The position numbers were made by a program, and so were the translations under genes. DNA of 64,000 nucleotides from Herbaspirillum sp. WKF16 (GTDB taxonomy: Bacteria > Pseudomonadota > Gammaproteobacteria > Burkholderiales > Burkholderiaceae_D), in contig NZ_CP118632.1 in NCBI RefSeq assembly GCF_028993615.1, forward strand, positions 4,340,001 to 4,404,000, read 5' to 3'. The notes under the pieces were generated by a model that was not told where the DNA came from, ran no database searches, and saw only the letters and a program-made list of their open reading frames with translations. The stretch's first letter is position 1, and each line of letters begins with the position of its first letter. Below, in pieces: positions 1-8,310 of the stretch.

Positions 1-2
1 CA

Positions 3-2609
3 ATGCCAAACGCCACGACCACGAACTCCGCCCCCATACAAACCGAAACCTTTTTGCCCTACATGCGCGACGTCGCCAAGTGCGAGCAGTCGCTGCAGGA
101 ACTGAACCTGATGTGGCGCGTCATCGAGGCCTCTGCCAAGATGAACTGCCCCACCGAAGCCAAGACCATCCTCCCCACCATGGCGGCCACCCGCTCCGGT
201 TTCTCGCGCCTGGAACGCGAACTGGTTGGCAGCCTGGTGGAAGAGAAGGTGCGCAACGTGCTGGCCGGCATCGGCACCAAGGCCCAATATGTGATCGACA
301 TCGTGGTGCGCAACCTGTTCGAGCGCACCGCCGACGTCGGTTTTTTGGCCACCGACCGCGAGCTGTGCAACTTCGTGGCCGGCCTCTGCGATTCACCGCA
401 TGCGGCCGACGCCGCGCGCTACCGCCTGCGCGAATACCGCAACAAGTACACGGTGTACGACGAGATCATCCTGCTCGACACCGAGGGCAACGTGCTGGTG
501 CAGGTGGACCCTGCCACGCCGCTGGAACATAGCGCCGATCCGCTGATCGCCCAGACCCTGGCCTGCGACACGTATGTGGAGACCTTCCGCGCCACCGACC
601 TGCGCCCGGCCAAGGATCGTGCACTGATCTATTCGCGCCGCATGCACCATCCCCAAACTGGTGCGATCATCGGCGTACTGTGCCTGTGCTTCCACTTCGA
701 GGAGGAAATGGCGGGCATCTTCGGCGCCCACCGCGATCCGGAAGCGCGCGCCAACATGCTGCTGCTGGACGGCGACAACCGCGTCATCGCCAGCGCCGAC
801 GAACTGTGGATCCCGCCCGGCACGGTGGTGCCGGTCAATGCCGGCGGCGAACCCCAGCTAATGATGTTCTGCGGCCGCGAGTACCTGGTGCGCACCTTCG
901 CCTCCGACGGCTACCAGGGTTATCCGGGCCCGGTCGGCTGGCAGGGCCAGGTGATGATCCCGGTGGAGGTCGCCTTCACCGGCATCGTCAGCGACGTGCT
1001 CTCGCGCCTGTCGCCTGAGCTGGCCGAAGGCCTGCTGTCGCACGCCCACTCGTTTTGCCCGCCGCTGTACGAGATCATGACCGCGGCCAAGACCATCCAG
1101 CGCATCGTCTGGAACGGCCAGGTGATGACAGCCGGCCAGCGCGGCGAGATGCTCAAGCTCAAGACCATCCTCGACCAGATCAGCGAGACCGGCAACCGCA
1201 GCAACGAGCTGTTCGCCCATTCCATCCACGACCTGTACCAGACCGTGCTGGCCTCCAGCATGCGCGACGCCGAGTTCACCACCGCCCTGCTGGTGGACCT
1301 GCTGGACCGCAATCTCTATGAGCGCTCCGACGACTGCCGCTGGTGGGCGCTCACGCCCGAGCTGCGCGCAACCCTGAGCCAGCCCGGGATCGATGCGGCG
1401 GCGGCCGCCAAGCTGGGCGAGATCCTGGCCTACATCAACAGCCTGTACACGGTCTACACGCGGCTGTACGTCTACGACCGCCAAGGCCGCATCGTCGCCG
1501 CCACCGGCGAGGGCCTGGAGCAGGTGATCGGCGCCAGCATCGACGACGCCACGCTGGCGCAAGTGCTGGCGCTGCGCAGCCAGCAGCAGTACCACGTCAG
1601 CAGCTTCGCACCGAGCGCGTTGTACGGCGGACGCGACACCTACATCTACCACGCCGCCATCCGCGCGCTGGGCGAGAGCGACGAGGTGGTCGGCGGCATC
1701 GGCATCGTGTTTGACGCCGAGCCCGAGCTGCGCAACATGCTGCGCGCCGGCCTGGCCGGCAAGGAAAAGATGAGCGCCTTTTATGTCGACCGCGCAGGCC
1801 GCATCCTCTCCAGCACCGACGACAAGCGCGCGGTGGGCGCCATGCTGGAGATCGATCCGGCCATGCTGCAGGTAGCCAACGGCGAGGGCCGCTCCGGCGT
1901 CACCGAGCACGACGGCCAGTACGCCATCGTGGCCGTCAGCGCCTGCAACGGCTACCGGGAGTTCAAGGTCAGCGACGGCTACAAGGAAGACGTCATCGCC
2001 GTGGTGTTCCAATGCTTCGGCGCCGTCGGCAAGGGGACCCAGCAGAGCGGCGGCGGCGAGTTCCAGCTGGAGAGCGAGGCTGCCTCCTCCGAGGACCTGG
2101 AATACGCCACCTTCTTCTCCGACCACAACCTGTTCGCCATCTCCGCAGCCAACGTGATGGAGGCCGTGCCGTACTCGTCGGTGCTGCCGACCTCGATGGG
2201 CAACCGCGCGGAACAGGTCGGCGTGCTCGGCCTGAACCGCGACGACCAGCACAAGGAGTTCATCTGGGTGTTCGACCTCGGCCACCTGATCCGCGGCACG
2301 CGCTCGGCCGTCACCGGCAGCAGCCAGGTGATGATCGTGCGCCACGGCGCCCACACCATCGGGTTGCTGGTGGACGAGCTGCATGCGGTGCCGCAGTTCA
2401 GCCCGGCGCAGATCATCCACACGCCGTTCGCCATGCAGGGCGAATCGATGCTGGTGTCGCAGGTGATCAAGGCCAACGGCGGCAAGCTGCTGATCCAGGC
2501 GATCGAGGTCGAGCGGCTGTTCGCCTACGTGGTGGACGGCACCGTCCCGCTGCCGCCGCCGGTGCCGGACGCCGATGCGATCCATGCGTTGCAGCTGATG
2601 GCGGCCTGA
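3..2609 (+). CDS. Double-Cache sensor protein with C-terminal CheW domain
   Basis: 868 aa. Residues about 700-855 form a CheW-like domain (segments such as ISAANVMEAVPYSSVLP and IGLLVDELHAV), which in this family docks to CheA and receptors. Residues about 80-330 and 385-680 look like two Cache/PAS-fold ligand-sensing modules that resemble each other: NLFERTADVGFLATDREL at 104-121 against NLYERSDDCRWWALTPEL at 437-454. I see no signal peptide, no membrane segment, and no methyl-accepting coiled coil between sensor and CheW, so it is probably a soluble adaptor with its own ligand input. The ATG sits at the window edge, so an earlier start cannot be excluded. A terminator follows directly. The CheW call is firm; ligand and partner are unknown. 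Confidence 0.8.
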   Translation: MPNATTTNSAPIQTETFLPYMRDVAKCEQSLQELNLMWRVIEASAKMNCPTEAKTILPTMAATRSGFSRLERELVGSLVEEKVRNVLAGIGTKAQYVIDIVVRNLFERTADVGFLATDRELCNFVAGLCDSPHAADAARYRLREYRNKYTVYDEIILLDTEGNVLVQVDPATPLEHSADPLIAQTLACDTYVETFRATDLRPAKDRALIYSRRMHHPQTGAIIGVLCLCFHFEEEMAGIFGAHRDPEARANMLLLDGDNRVIASADELWIPPGTVVPVNAGGEPQLMMFCGREYLVRTFASDGYQGYPGPVGWQGQVMIPVEVAFTGIVSDVLSRLSPELAEGLLSHAHSFCPPLYEIMTAAKTIQRIVWNGQVMTAGQRGEMLKLKTILDQISETGNRSNELFAHSIHDLYQTVLASSMRDAEFTTALLVDLLDRNLYERSDDCRWWALTPELRATLSQPGIDAAAAAKLGEILAYINSLYTVYTRLYVYDRQGRIVAATGEGLEQVIGASIDDATLAQVLALRSQQQYHVSSFAPSALYGGRDTYIYHAAIRALGESDEVVGGIGIVFDAEPELRNMLRAGLAGKEKMSAFYVDRAGRILSSTDDKRAVGAMLEIDPAMLQVANGEGRSGVTEHDGQYAIVAVSACNGYREFKVSDGYKEDVIAVVFQCFGAVGKGTQQSGGGEFQLESEAASSEDLEYATFFSDHNLFAISAANVMEAVPYSSVLPTSMGNRAEQVGVLGLNRDDQHKEFIWVFDLGHLIRGTRSAVTGSSQVMIVRHGAHTIGLLVDELHAVPQFSPAQIIHTPFAMQGESMLVSQVIKANGGKLLIQAIEVERLFAYVVDGTVPLPPPVPDADAIHALQLMAA

Positions 2610-2637
2610 GCGCATCGCCGTAAGGCAAGAAAGGGAG

Positions 2638-2670
2638 TGCCGTCCGTGTAAGATAGCGGACGGCATTTTT
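2638..2670 (+). terminator. Intrinsic terminator after the Cache-CheW gene
   Basis: A perfect 9-bp stem (TGCCGTCCG / CGGACGGCA) with a 10-nt loop is followed by five T. It lies 28 nt after the Cache-CheW stop and just before the asparaginase-like gene, so the two are probably separate transcripts. Confidence 0.85.
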
Positions 2671-2689
2671 CATTTCTGATAGGACAACC

Positions 2690-3178
2690 ATGAGCCTGCG
2701 CATCATCGCCACCGGCGGCACCTTCGACAAGCACTACGACGAGATCGCCGGCACGCTCGACTTCGGCGCCAGCCACCTGCCGCAGGCCATCGCGCGCTCG
2801 CGCATCACCGCCGAGGTGATCCTGGAGGAACTCAAATTGCTGGACTCGCTGGAGATGCAGGACGTCGACCGCCAGCGCATCCTGGCCAGCTGCCGCGACT
2901 CGACCCAGCAAGCCATCGTCATCGTGCACGGCACCGACACCATGCAGCTGACCGCCCAGGTGCTGGGCCAGGCCCTGCAAGACAAGACCGTGGTGCTGAC
3001 CGGCGCCATGATCCCCTACGAGATCGCCAACTCCGACGCCCTCTTCAATTTCGGCTTCGCCTGCGGCGTGGCCCAGGTGCTGCCGCCGGGCGTGTACGTG
3101 GCCATGAACGGCCAGATCTTCGCCTGGAACAAGGTCGCCAAGAACCGCAGCGCGGGCGTGTTCGAGCCGATCAGGTAG
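2690..3178 (+). CDS. Single-domain asparaginase-like protein
   Basis: 162 aa, about half the length of type I/II L-asparaginases, and it covers only the N-terminal domain. It keeps the family marks: ATGGTFDK with the nucleophile-type Thr11, HGTDTM with Thr82-Asp83, VLTGAMIP, and a C-terminal Lys (about 151) in KVAKNRS at the place of the active-site lysine. The C-terminal domain, which completes the dimer interface in classical enzymes, is absent. The gene does not look freshly truncated: it ends cleanly and the coding pattern is uniform. Likely cytoplasmic, as no signal peptide is seen. Amidohydrolase activity is inferred; the substrate is not known. Confidence 0.75.
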   Translation: MSLRIIATGGTFDKHYDEIAGTLDFGASHLPQAIARSRITAEVILEELKLLDSLEMQDVDRQRILASCRDSTQQAIVIVHGTDTMQLTAQVLGQALQDKTVVLTGAMIPYEIANSDALFNFGFACGVAQVLPPGVYVAMNGQIFAWNKVAKNRSAGVFEPIR

Positions 3179-3228
3179 GTGCGCGGGCAGCGGGCTCATG
3201 GATTGGCGCGCGCAGCGATACCGATTAC

Positions 3229-3247
3229 AATGAGAACAATTCTCATT
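3229..3247 (+). promoter_or_regulatory. Fur box upstream of the FecI-like sigma gene
   Basis: An 8-3-8 perfect inverted repeat, AATGAGAA-CAA-TTCTCATT, matches the Fur operator pattern. It ends 13 nt before the ATG of the sigma factor gene, where a Shine-Dalgarno would normally sit. It suggests iron-dependent repression of the whole sigma/anti-sigma/receptor set. Confidence 0.85.
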
Positions 3248-3260
3248 ATTTCCTGCCGTC

Positions 3261-3773
3261 ATGAGCGACGCTGTCCGACTTTCGAACCAAGAGATCGCCG
3301 GCCTGTACACCGGCCATCATCGCTGGCTGCTGGGCTGGCTGCGCCGCCGCACTGACAATCCCGAACTGGCGGCGGACCTGGCGCAGGACACTTTCGTGCG
3401 CGTGATGGCGTCGCGGCGCGAACTCTACCTCGACGAAGCTCGCGCACTGCTGTCCACCATCGCCCGCGGCTTGGTGATCGACCACTTCCGCCGCTGCGCG
3501 CTGGAAGCCGCTTTCCTCGACATGCTGGCGCAGTTGCCCGAAGAACACATCCCATCGCCCGAGGCGCGCATGGTGGTGCTGGAGACCCTCAACCAGATCG
3601 ACGCCATGCTGGCGGCGCTGCCGTCCAAGGTGCGCAGCGCCTTCCTGATGTCGCAGCTCGACGGCCTGGGCTATGCCGAGATCGCCACCCGGCTGGACGT
3701 GTCCCTGAGCTCGATCCAGCAATACATGCGCCGCGCCTTCGCCGCCTGCTACCGCCTGCAGTACGGCGCCTGA
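3261..3773 (+). CDS. FecI-type ECF RNA polymerase sigma factor
   Basis: 170 aa, normal for the FecI group. Region 2 is visible in WLRRRTDNPELAADLAQDTF (about residues 29-48) and region 4 in LDGLGYAEIATRLDVSLSSI followed by a second helix that would contact the -35 element. No clear Shine-Dalgarno precedes the ATG because the Fur box occupies that place. It is followed 20 nt later by a FecR-like regulator and then a TonB receptor, the standard cell-surface-signalling order: the receptor senses a ferric chelate, FecR relays the signal, and the sigma factor transcribes the receptor gene. Family assignment is firm; the siderophore is unknown. Confidence 0.93.
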   Translation: MSDAVRLSNQEIAGLYTGHHRWLLGWLRRRTDNPELAADLAQDTFVRVMASRRELYLDEARALLSTIARGLVIDHFRRCALEAAFLDMLAQLPEEHIPSPEARMVVLETLNQIDAMLAALPSKVRSAFLMSQLDGLGYAEIATRLDVSLSSIQQYMRRAFAACYRLQYGA

Positions 3774-3793
3774 GGCCGCCGCAGCGATCCGTC

Positions 3794-4792
3794 ATGCACG
3801 CTCCCGCATCCTCCCTGAACCCCAACGCGCCCGCCGATGACATCGTCATGACCGCGATCGACTGGATGGTGAAACTGCAGTCGGGCGTCGCGACCGAGGC
3901 CGAACGGGAAGCTTGCCGCCGCTGGCGCGCCCAAAGCGAACAGCATGAACTGGCCTGGAGCCGCTTGCAAAACCTGTCCGAGCGCGTCGGCGCGCTGCCG
4001 CCGGAACTTGCCCATGGCGTCATCGGCGCCGGGCCGGCGCGCGGCCGGCATAACCGCCGCTTCGCCGTGAAGACGCTGGGCCTGGCGCTGGGCATCGGCT
4101 TGCTGGTGCTGGCCGGCGGCAAGACGCTGCCGTGGCAGCCCTTGCTGGCGCAGTACTCCACGCGCGCCGGCGAACGGCGCCGGGTAGTGCTGGCCGACGG
4201 TAGCGTGGTCGACCTCAACACCGCCACCGCCATCGATACCCGCTACGACGATAGCGTGCGCCTGGTGCAATTGCACCGGGGCGAGCTGCTCATTGCCACC
4301 GCCAGGGACCTCGCCGCTAGCTACCGGCCCTTCCTGGTGCAGACCCGGTTGGGCCAGGCGCGCGCCTTGGGCACGCGCTTCCAGGTACACGATTCGGCGG
4401 CAGGCATGCTGGTCGCAGTCTATGAAGGCGCAGTGGAATTCGCACCGGCCGACAATTCCGCTCCCATCCGCATCGACGCCGGGCATGCGGGCTTGTTCGA
4501 CCGCCACGGCCTGGCCGCTCCGTTGGCCGCCGCCAACGAGGAAGCTGCGGCTTGGACCGATGGCTTCATCGTCGCCGACCGCATGCGCCTGGGTCAGTTG
4601 GTGGCCGAACTGGATCGCTACATGCCCGGCAAGCTGCGCTGCGACGAGGCCATCGCCGCGCTTCCCATTTCGGGCGTCTTTCCAATCGATCAGCCGGCGC
4701 GCATCCTGGCCGCGCTGGCCCGCACACTGCCGGTTCGCATCGATGCGCTCACTTCCTATTGGATCACCGTGCGCCCCAAGCCCTCCACCTGA
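3794..4792 (+). CDS. FecR-type anti-sigma/sigma regulator (inner membrane)
   Basis: 332 aa. The N-terminal DUF4880-like segment (DWMVKLQSGVATEAEREACR) would bind the sigma factor in the cytoplasm. One hydrophobic segment at about residues 93-112 (LGLALGIGLLVLAGG) crosses the inner membrane. The periplasmic FecR domain follows, with the typical run RRVVLADGSVVDLNTATAI and a later REL motif-like stretch. It lies 20 nt after the sigma gene and 89 nt before the receptor, so it is probably co-transcribed with the sigma gene. Its C-terminal end should contact the receptor's STN domain. Confidence 0.92.
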   Translation: MHAPASSLNPNAPADDIVMTAIDWMVKLQSGVATEAEREACRRWRAQSEQHELAWSRLQNLSERVGALPPELAHGVIGAGPARGRHNRRFAVKTLGLALGIGLLVLAGGKTLPWQPLLAQYSTRAGERRRVVLADGSVVDLNTATAIDTRYDDSVRLVQLHRGELLIATARDLAASYRPFLVQTRLGQARALGTRFQVHDSAAGMLVAVYEGAVEFAPADNSAPIRIDAGHAGLFDRHGLAAPLAAANEEAAAWTDGFIVADRMRLGQLVAELDRYMPGKLRCDEAIAALPISGVFPIDQPARILAALARTLPVRIDALTSYWITVRPKPST

Positions 4793-4881
4793 ACCCGGCG
4801 GCATTTTTTATTTTTCTCTGCAGGTTTGCACGGCTCGTTCGGTTTACCTGATAGCACCTTTGCCTATCGACTGGAAACCGC

Positions 4882-7266
4882 ATGAAAATCCAACCACCGC
4901 CCTTCTCCCGCCGCACCCTGACCGGGCTGGCCGTCCTGTGCGTCCTGAGCGCGCCCGTCGCCTCGCTGCACGCGCAGGCCCCGGCACAGCAGCTGTCCTA
5001 CGAGCTGCCCGCGGGACCGCTGGATCGAAGCCTCAACGCCTTCGCCCGCCGCGCCGCCATCATGCTCTCCTTCGACCCTGCGCTCACGCATGACCGCCAG
5101 GCGCCCGGTCTGCATGGTCGCTACAGCGTGACGGAAGGCTTCGCGGCGCTGCTCTCCGGCTCCGGCCTGCAAGCGGTGCTGAAGGAGGACGGCGGCTACG
5201 CGCTGGTCGCGGCCGCTCCGGTCAGCGGCGCCTTGCCGCAAGTCACCGTCGCAGGCGCCAAGGAAAATCCCGTGGCACCGCTGGCCGGCATGATCGCCAA
5301 GCGCGCCAGCTCGGCCATGAAGACGGACACGCCGCTGCTGGAAACGCCGCAATCGGTGTCGGTCGCCACTGCCGACCAGATGGAAGCCACCAAGGCCGCC
5401 TCGCTGGCCGAGGCGCTGGACTACACGCCCGGCGTCATCAGCCAGGCGTCCTCCTTCAATCGCATGGTCGACGACGTACGGGTGCGCGGCTTCAACCTGG
5501 CCAACGCGAACACCGGGATGCTGCGCGACGGCATGAAATACCAGCCCAGCGTCTACGATAGCTCGCAGGAACCCTACGGCCTGGAGCGCCTGGAGGTGCT
5601 GCGTGGCGCGGCCTCGGTGCTGTACGGCCAGCTCAGCCCTGGCGGCGTCATCAACGCGGTCAGCAAACGCCCCATGGCCGAGCCGTATCACGAGATCACG
5701 GCCGACGTCGGCAACAACAGCCGCAAGCAGCTCACCGGCGACTTCTCAGGCCCGCTCTCGGACGACGGCGTGTGGAGCTACCGCCTGACTGCGCTGGTGC
5801 GTGAGGCCAACACCCAGATCAATTACATCGACGACGACAAGACCTACCTCGCGCCCGCCATCACCTGGCGTCCGTCGGGCCGCACCGCGCTCACGCTGCT
5901 GGGGAGCTATCAGCACATGCGTACGCGCTTCGTGGCGCCGGCGACGGCGGCGCTGACCCTCGGCGGCACCATCCCGCGCAGCTTCTTCATCGGCGAACCG
6001 GGCTACGACCGCTATGACAGCGAGGTTTATTCGGCCGGCTACCTGTTCGAGCACGAGCTGTCCGACCAGGTCAAGCTGCGCCACAACCTGCGCTACTTCA
6101 ATGCCGACGCCGTCTTCAACTACCTCTCCTACGGCACGCTCAACACCGGCAGCGGCCTGTTCTCGCGCGGCGTGGTCAATCGCCGCGAGCAATCCGAGGG
6201 ACTGACCGCGGACACTTCCCTGGAATTCAACTTCGGCAGCGACGCCGTACGCCACAAGGTGCTGGCCGGCATCGACTACTTCGACAGCACCTACGACTCC
6301 AAGCGCTATGCGGGCGCGGTCGCGGGCATCAACATGAACAACCCGGTCTATGGCGCGACACCGGTGATCTCCACCGTCAACAACGGCTCACGCACCCAAA
6401 CCAAGCAATACGGCCTGTATGTGCAAGACCAGATCAAGCTGGCCGGCAAGCTGGTGTGGCTCATCGGCGGGCGCCAGGACGCAGTCGACAGCACCGTGAC
6501 CGCCTACAGCAACGGCCGGCGCACGGCGGCGCACGACTCCGCGTTCACCGGCCGCACCGGCCTGGTCTACCTGGCCGACAACGGCCTGGCGCCTTACCTG
6601 AGCTTCGGCCAGTCGTTCGCTCCGGTAGCCGGCACCGATCGCGGCGGCAACACCTTCAAACCGACCAAGAGCGACCAGTACGAGGCCGGCCTGCGCTATC
6701 AGCCGCAGGGCAGCAACACCTTGCTCAGCGCGGCGCTGTACCAGATCACGCAAACCAACGGCCTGACCGTCGACCCGGTCGACGCCACGTATTCGGTACA
6801 GACCGGCGAGCTGCGTTCACGCGGGCTGGAGCTGGAGGCGCGCACTGCCTTCGGCAGGCTGGAAGTGATCGCCAACTATGCCTATACAGACGCGCGCACC
6901 ACCAAGAGCAACACCCCGTCTGAAATCGGCCAGCGCGTCTCCGGCGTGCCGTATCACACGGCGTCGACCTGGGCCCAATACGATTTCGGCGGCGCCGGCC
7001 TGCCGGGATTGAAAGCGGGTCTGGGCGTTCGCTACCAGGGCGACGCGCCGGTCTCCGGACTGAATTATTCGATCCCCGGCCACACGTTGGTCGACGCCAT
7101 GCTGGCCTACGACCTGGCGCAGTTCAGCGGCAGCCTGCGCGGCATGCAACTGAAGGTCAATGCCAAGAACCTTCTCAACCGCGCCTATGTGCAATGCGTA
7201 GCGTCCAACGGTTGCCGCTACGGAGAAGAGCGCAGCGTGGTCGCCACGGTTTCCTACCGCTGGTAG
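4882..7266 (+). CDS. TonB-dependent siderophore receptor with STN signalling domain
   Basis: 794 aa. A signal peptide ends near LHAQA (about residue 33). Residues about 38-112 form an STN domain (LPAGPLDRSLNAFARRAA), found in receptors that signal to FecR. The plug follows (about 150-270, with VRVRGFNLAN and the EVLRGAASVLYGQLSPGG motif), then a beta-barrel ending in an aromatic C-terminus (VATVSYRW), as expected for outer-membrane assembly. The STN domain and the upstream sigma/FecR pair agree on a transcriptionally autoregulated ferric-siderophore receptor. The substrate cannot be told from sequence; no siderophore biosynthesis gene is nearby, so a xenosiderophore is likely. Confidence 0.93.
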   Translation: MKIQPPPFSRRTLTGLAVLCVLSAPVASLHAQAPAQQLSYELPAGPLDRSLNAFARRAAIMLSFDPALTHDRQAPGLHGRYSVTEGFAALLSGSGLQAVLKEDGGYALVAAAPVSGALPQVTVAGAKENPVAPLAGMIAKRASSAMKTDTPLLETPQSVSVATADQMEATKAASLAEALDYTPGVISQASSFNRMVDDVRVRGFNLANANTGMLRDGMKYQPSVYDSSQEPYGLERLEVLRGAASVLYGQLSPGGVINAVSKRPMAEPYHEITADVGNNSRKQLTGDFSGPLSDDGVWSYRLTALVREANTQINYIDDDKTYLAPAITWRPSGRTALTLLGSYQHMRTRFVAPATAALTLGGTIPRSFFIGEPGYDRYDSEVYSAGYLFEHELSDQVKLRHNLRYFNADAVFNYLSYGTLNTGSGLFSRGVVNRREQSEGLTADTSLEFNFGSDAVRHKVLAGIDYFDSTYDSKRYAGAVAGINMNNPVYGATPVISTVNNGSRTQTKQYGLYVQDQIKLAGKLVWLIGGRQDAVDSTVTAYSNGRRTAAHDSAFTGRTGLVYLADNGLAPYLSFGQSFAPVAGTDRGGNTFKPTKSDQYEAGLRYQPQGSNTLLSAALYQITQTNGLTVDPVDATYSVQTGELRSRGLELEARTAFGRLEVIANYAYTDARTTKSNTPSEIGQRVSGVPYHTASTWAQYDFGGAGLPGLKAGLGVRYQGDAPVSGLNYSIPGHTLVDAMLAYDLAQFSGSLRGMQLKVNAKNLLNRAYVQCVASNGCRYGEERSVVATVSYRW

Positions 7267-7295
7267 GAAACCGCAGCATTCCCAGCGAGCGGCGC

Positions 7296-8198
7296 TCAAT
7301 CCGGTCGCGGGAGAGCGGCCCATTCGCGGCAGAATTCCAGCAGCGCCGCCAGGCTGGGCGAAGGCGCGCGATGGCTGCTGACCACCATGTAGAAGTGCCG
7401 GCGCAAGGCCGGCAGGGGCGTGGCCAGCTCCACCAGTTTCCCCGATTCGATCAGGTCTTCCACCACCGCGCGCGACAGGCAACTGATGCCCAGGCCCTCG
7501 GCGGTGGCGCGCTTGATCGCCTCGGAATTGCCGAACTCGAATGAGGACGGCAGGTGGTGCAGGTAGGGAATCAGCGCGTGCTCGACCGCCTCGCGCGTGC
7601 CGGAACCGGTCTCGCGCAGCAGCCAGTCGGCTTCGCGCAGCATCCTGAAGCTGGCCTTGCGGCCGGATGCGGCGATGGGGTGGTGCGGCGCGGCCACCAC
7701 GATCAGTTCATCGGTCATCCACGGTTCGACGTCGACATCGCTGGCGTGGCAGGGACCTTCGATCAGCCCGGCATCCACTTCGAAATTCACCACCGCATCG
7801 ACGATGTCGGCCGTGTTGGCCACCAGCGCCCGCACGCGCGCGCCGGCGTGACGCTTGCGGTAGGCGGCGATCATGGCCGGCAGCATATAGCTGCCGATGG
7901 TGGTGGAGGCGCCGATGTGCAGCTCGCTGCCCGAGGCCGGCTCGGCGAACTGGCGCTCGATGGTCTGCGCCGCGTCCAGCATGTGGCGCGCCTGCGGCAA
8001 CAGCAGGCGGCCGCTGTCGTTCAACACCAGGCGCTTGCCGACCCGATCGAACAGCCGCACGCCGAGCAGGCTTTCCAGTTCATTCAGCGCGGCGCTGGCG
8101 GCCGACTGCGACAGCGCCACCAGCCCGGCCGCCGCGGTGGTGGTGCCGGATTGCGCCACCGCCAGGAAGATTTGCAATTGCCTCAGGGTAATTTTCAT
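7296..8198 (-). CDS. LysR-family regulator of the YeiH-like transporter
   Basis: 300 aa. The N-terminal winged helix-turn-helix is clear (LRQLQIFLAVAQSGTTTAAA, then LSQSAASAALNELESLLG). An effector-binding domain of the periplasmic-binding-protein fold fills residues about 90-295. It is divergent from a YeiH-family transporter, an arrangement also seen for YeiE/YeiH. The 112-bp gap between them holds inverted repeats suited to LysR binding, so autorepression and inducer-dependent activation of the transporter are likely. The inducer is unknown; sulfite or another sulfur anion would fit the YeiH family. Confidence 0.9.
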   Translation of the reverse strand: MKITLRQLQIFLAVAQSGTTTAAAGLVALSQSAASAALNELESLLGVRLFDRVGKRLVLNDSGRLLLPQARHMLDAAQTIERQFAEPASGSELHIGASTTIGSYMLPAMIAAYRKRHAGARVRALVANTADIVDAVVNFEVDAGLIEGPCHASDVDVEPWMTDELIVVAAPHHPIAASGRKASFRMLREADWLLRETGSGTREAVEHALIPYLHHLPSSFEFGNSEAIKRATAEGLGISCLSRAVVEDLIESGKLVELATPLPALRRHFYMVVSSHRAPSPSLAALLEFCREWAALPRPD

Positions 8199-8202
8199 TT
8201 CA

Positions 8203-8238
8203 ATCTACCTTTTATTCAGGTAGATCTTATCAAGATAA
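8203..8238. promoter_or_regulatory. Putative LysR-regulator binding sites in the divergent LysR/YeiH gap
   Basis: ATCTACC-N9-GGTAGAT (8203-8225) is a perfect 7-bp inverted repeat placed immediately upstream of the LysR start. TTATC-AA-GATAA (8227-8238) is a second, shorter inverted repeat next to it. LysR regulators usually bind dyads in such divergent gaps. The sites are seen; binding is inferred. Confidence 0.55.
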
Positions 8239-8310
8239 CGAGTTTTTCTTTTAATCAGGGCGCGCGTAAAGTCCACTCCATCAAGACAAGAACACCAAGT
8301 GGAGAGCGAA

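Noticed and set aside
858..2666. 602-codon frame opposite the Cache-CheW gene
   Set aside because: Antisense shadow of a conserved protein; composition is His/Val/Gly-rich without motifs.
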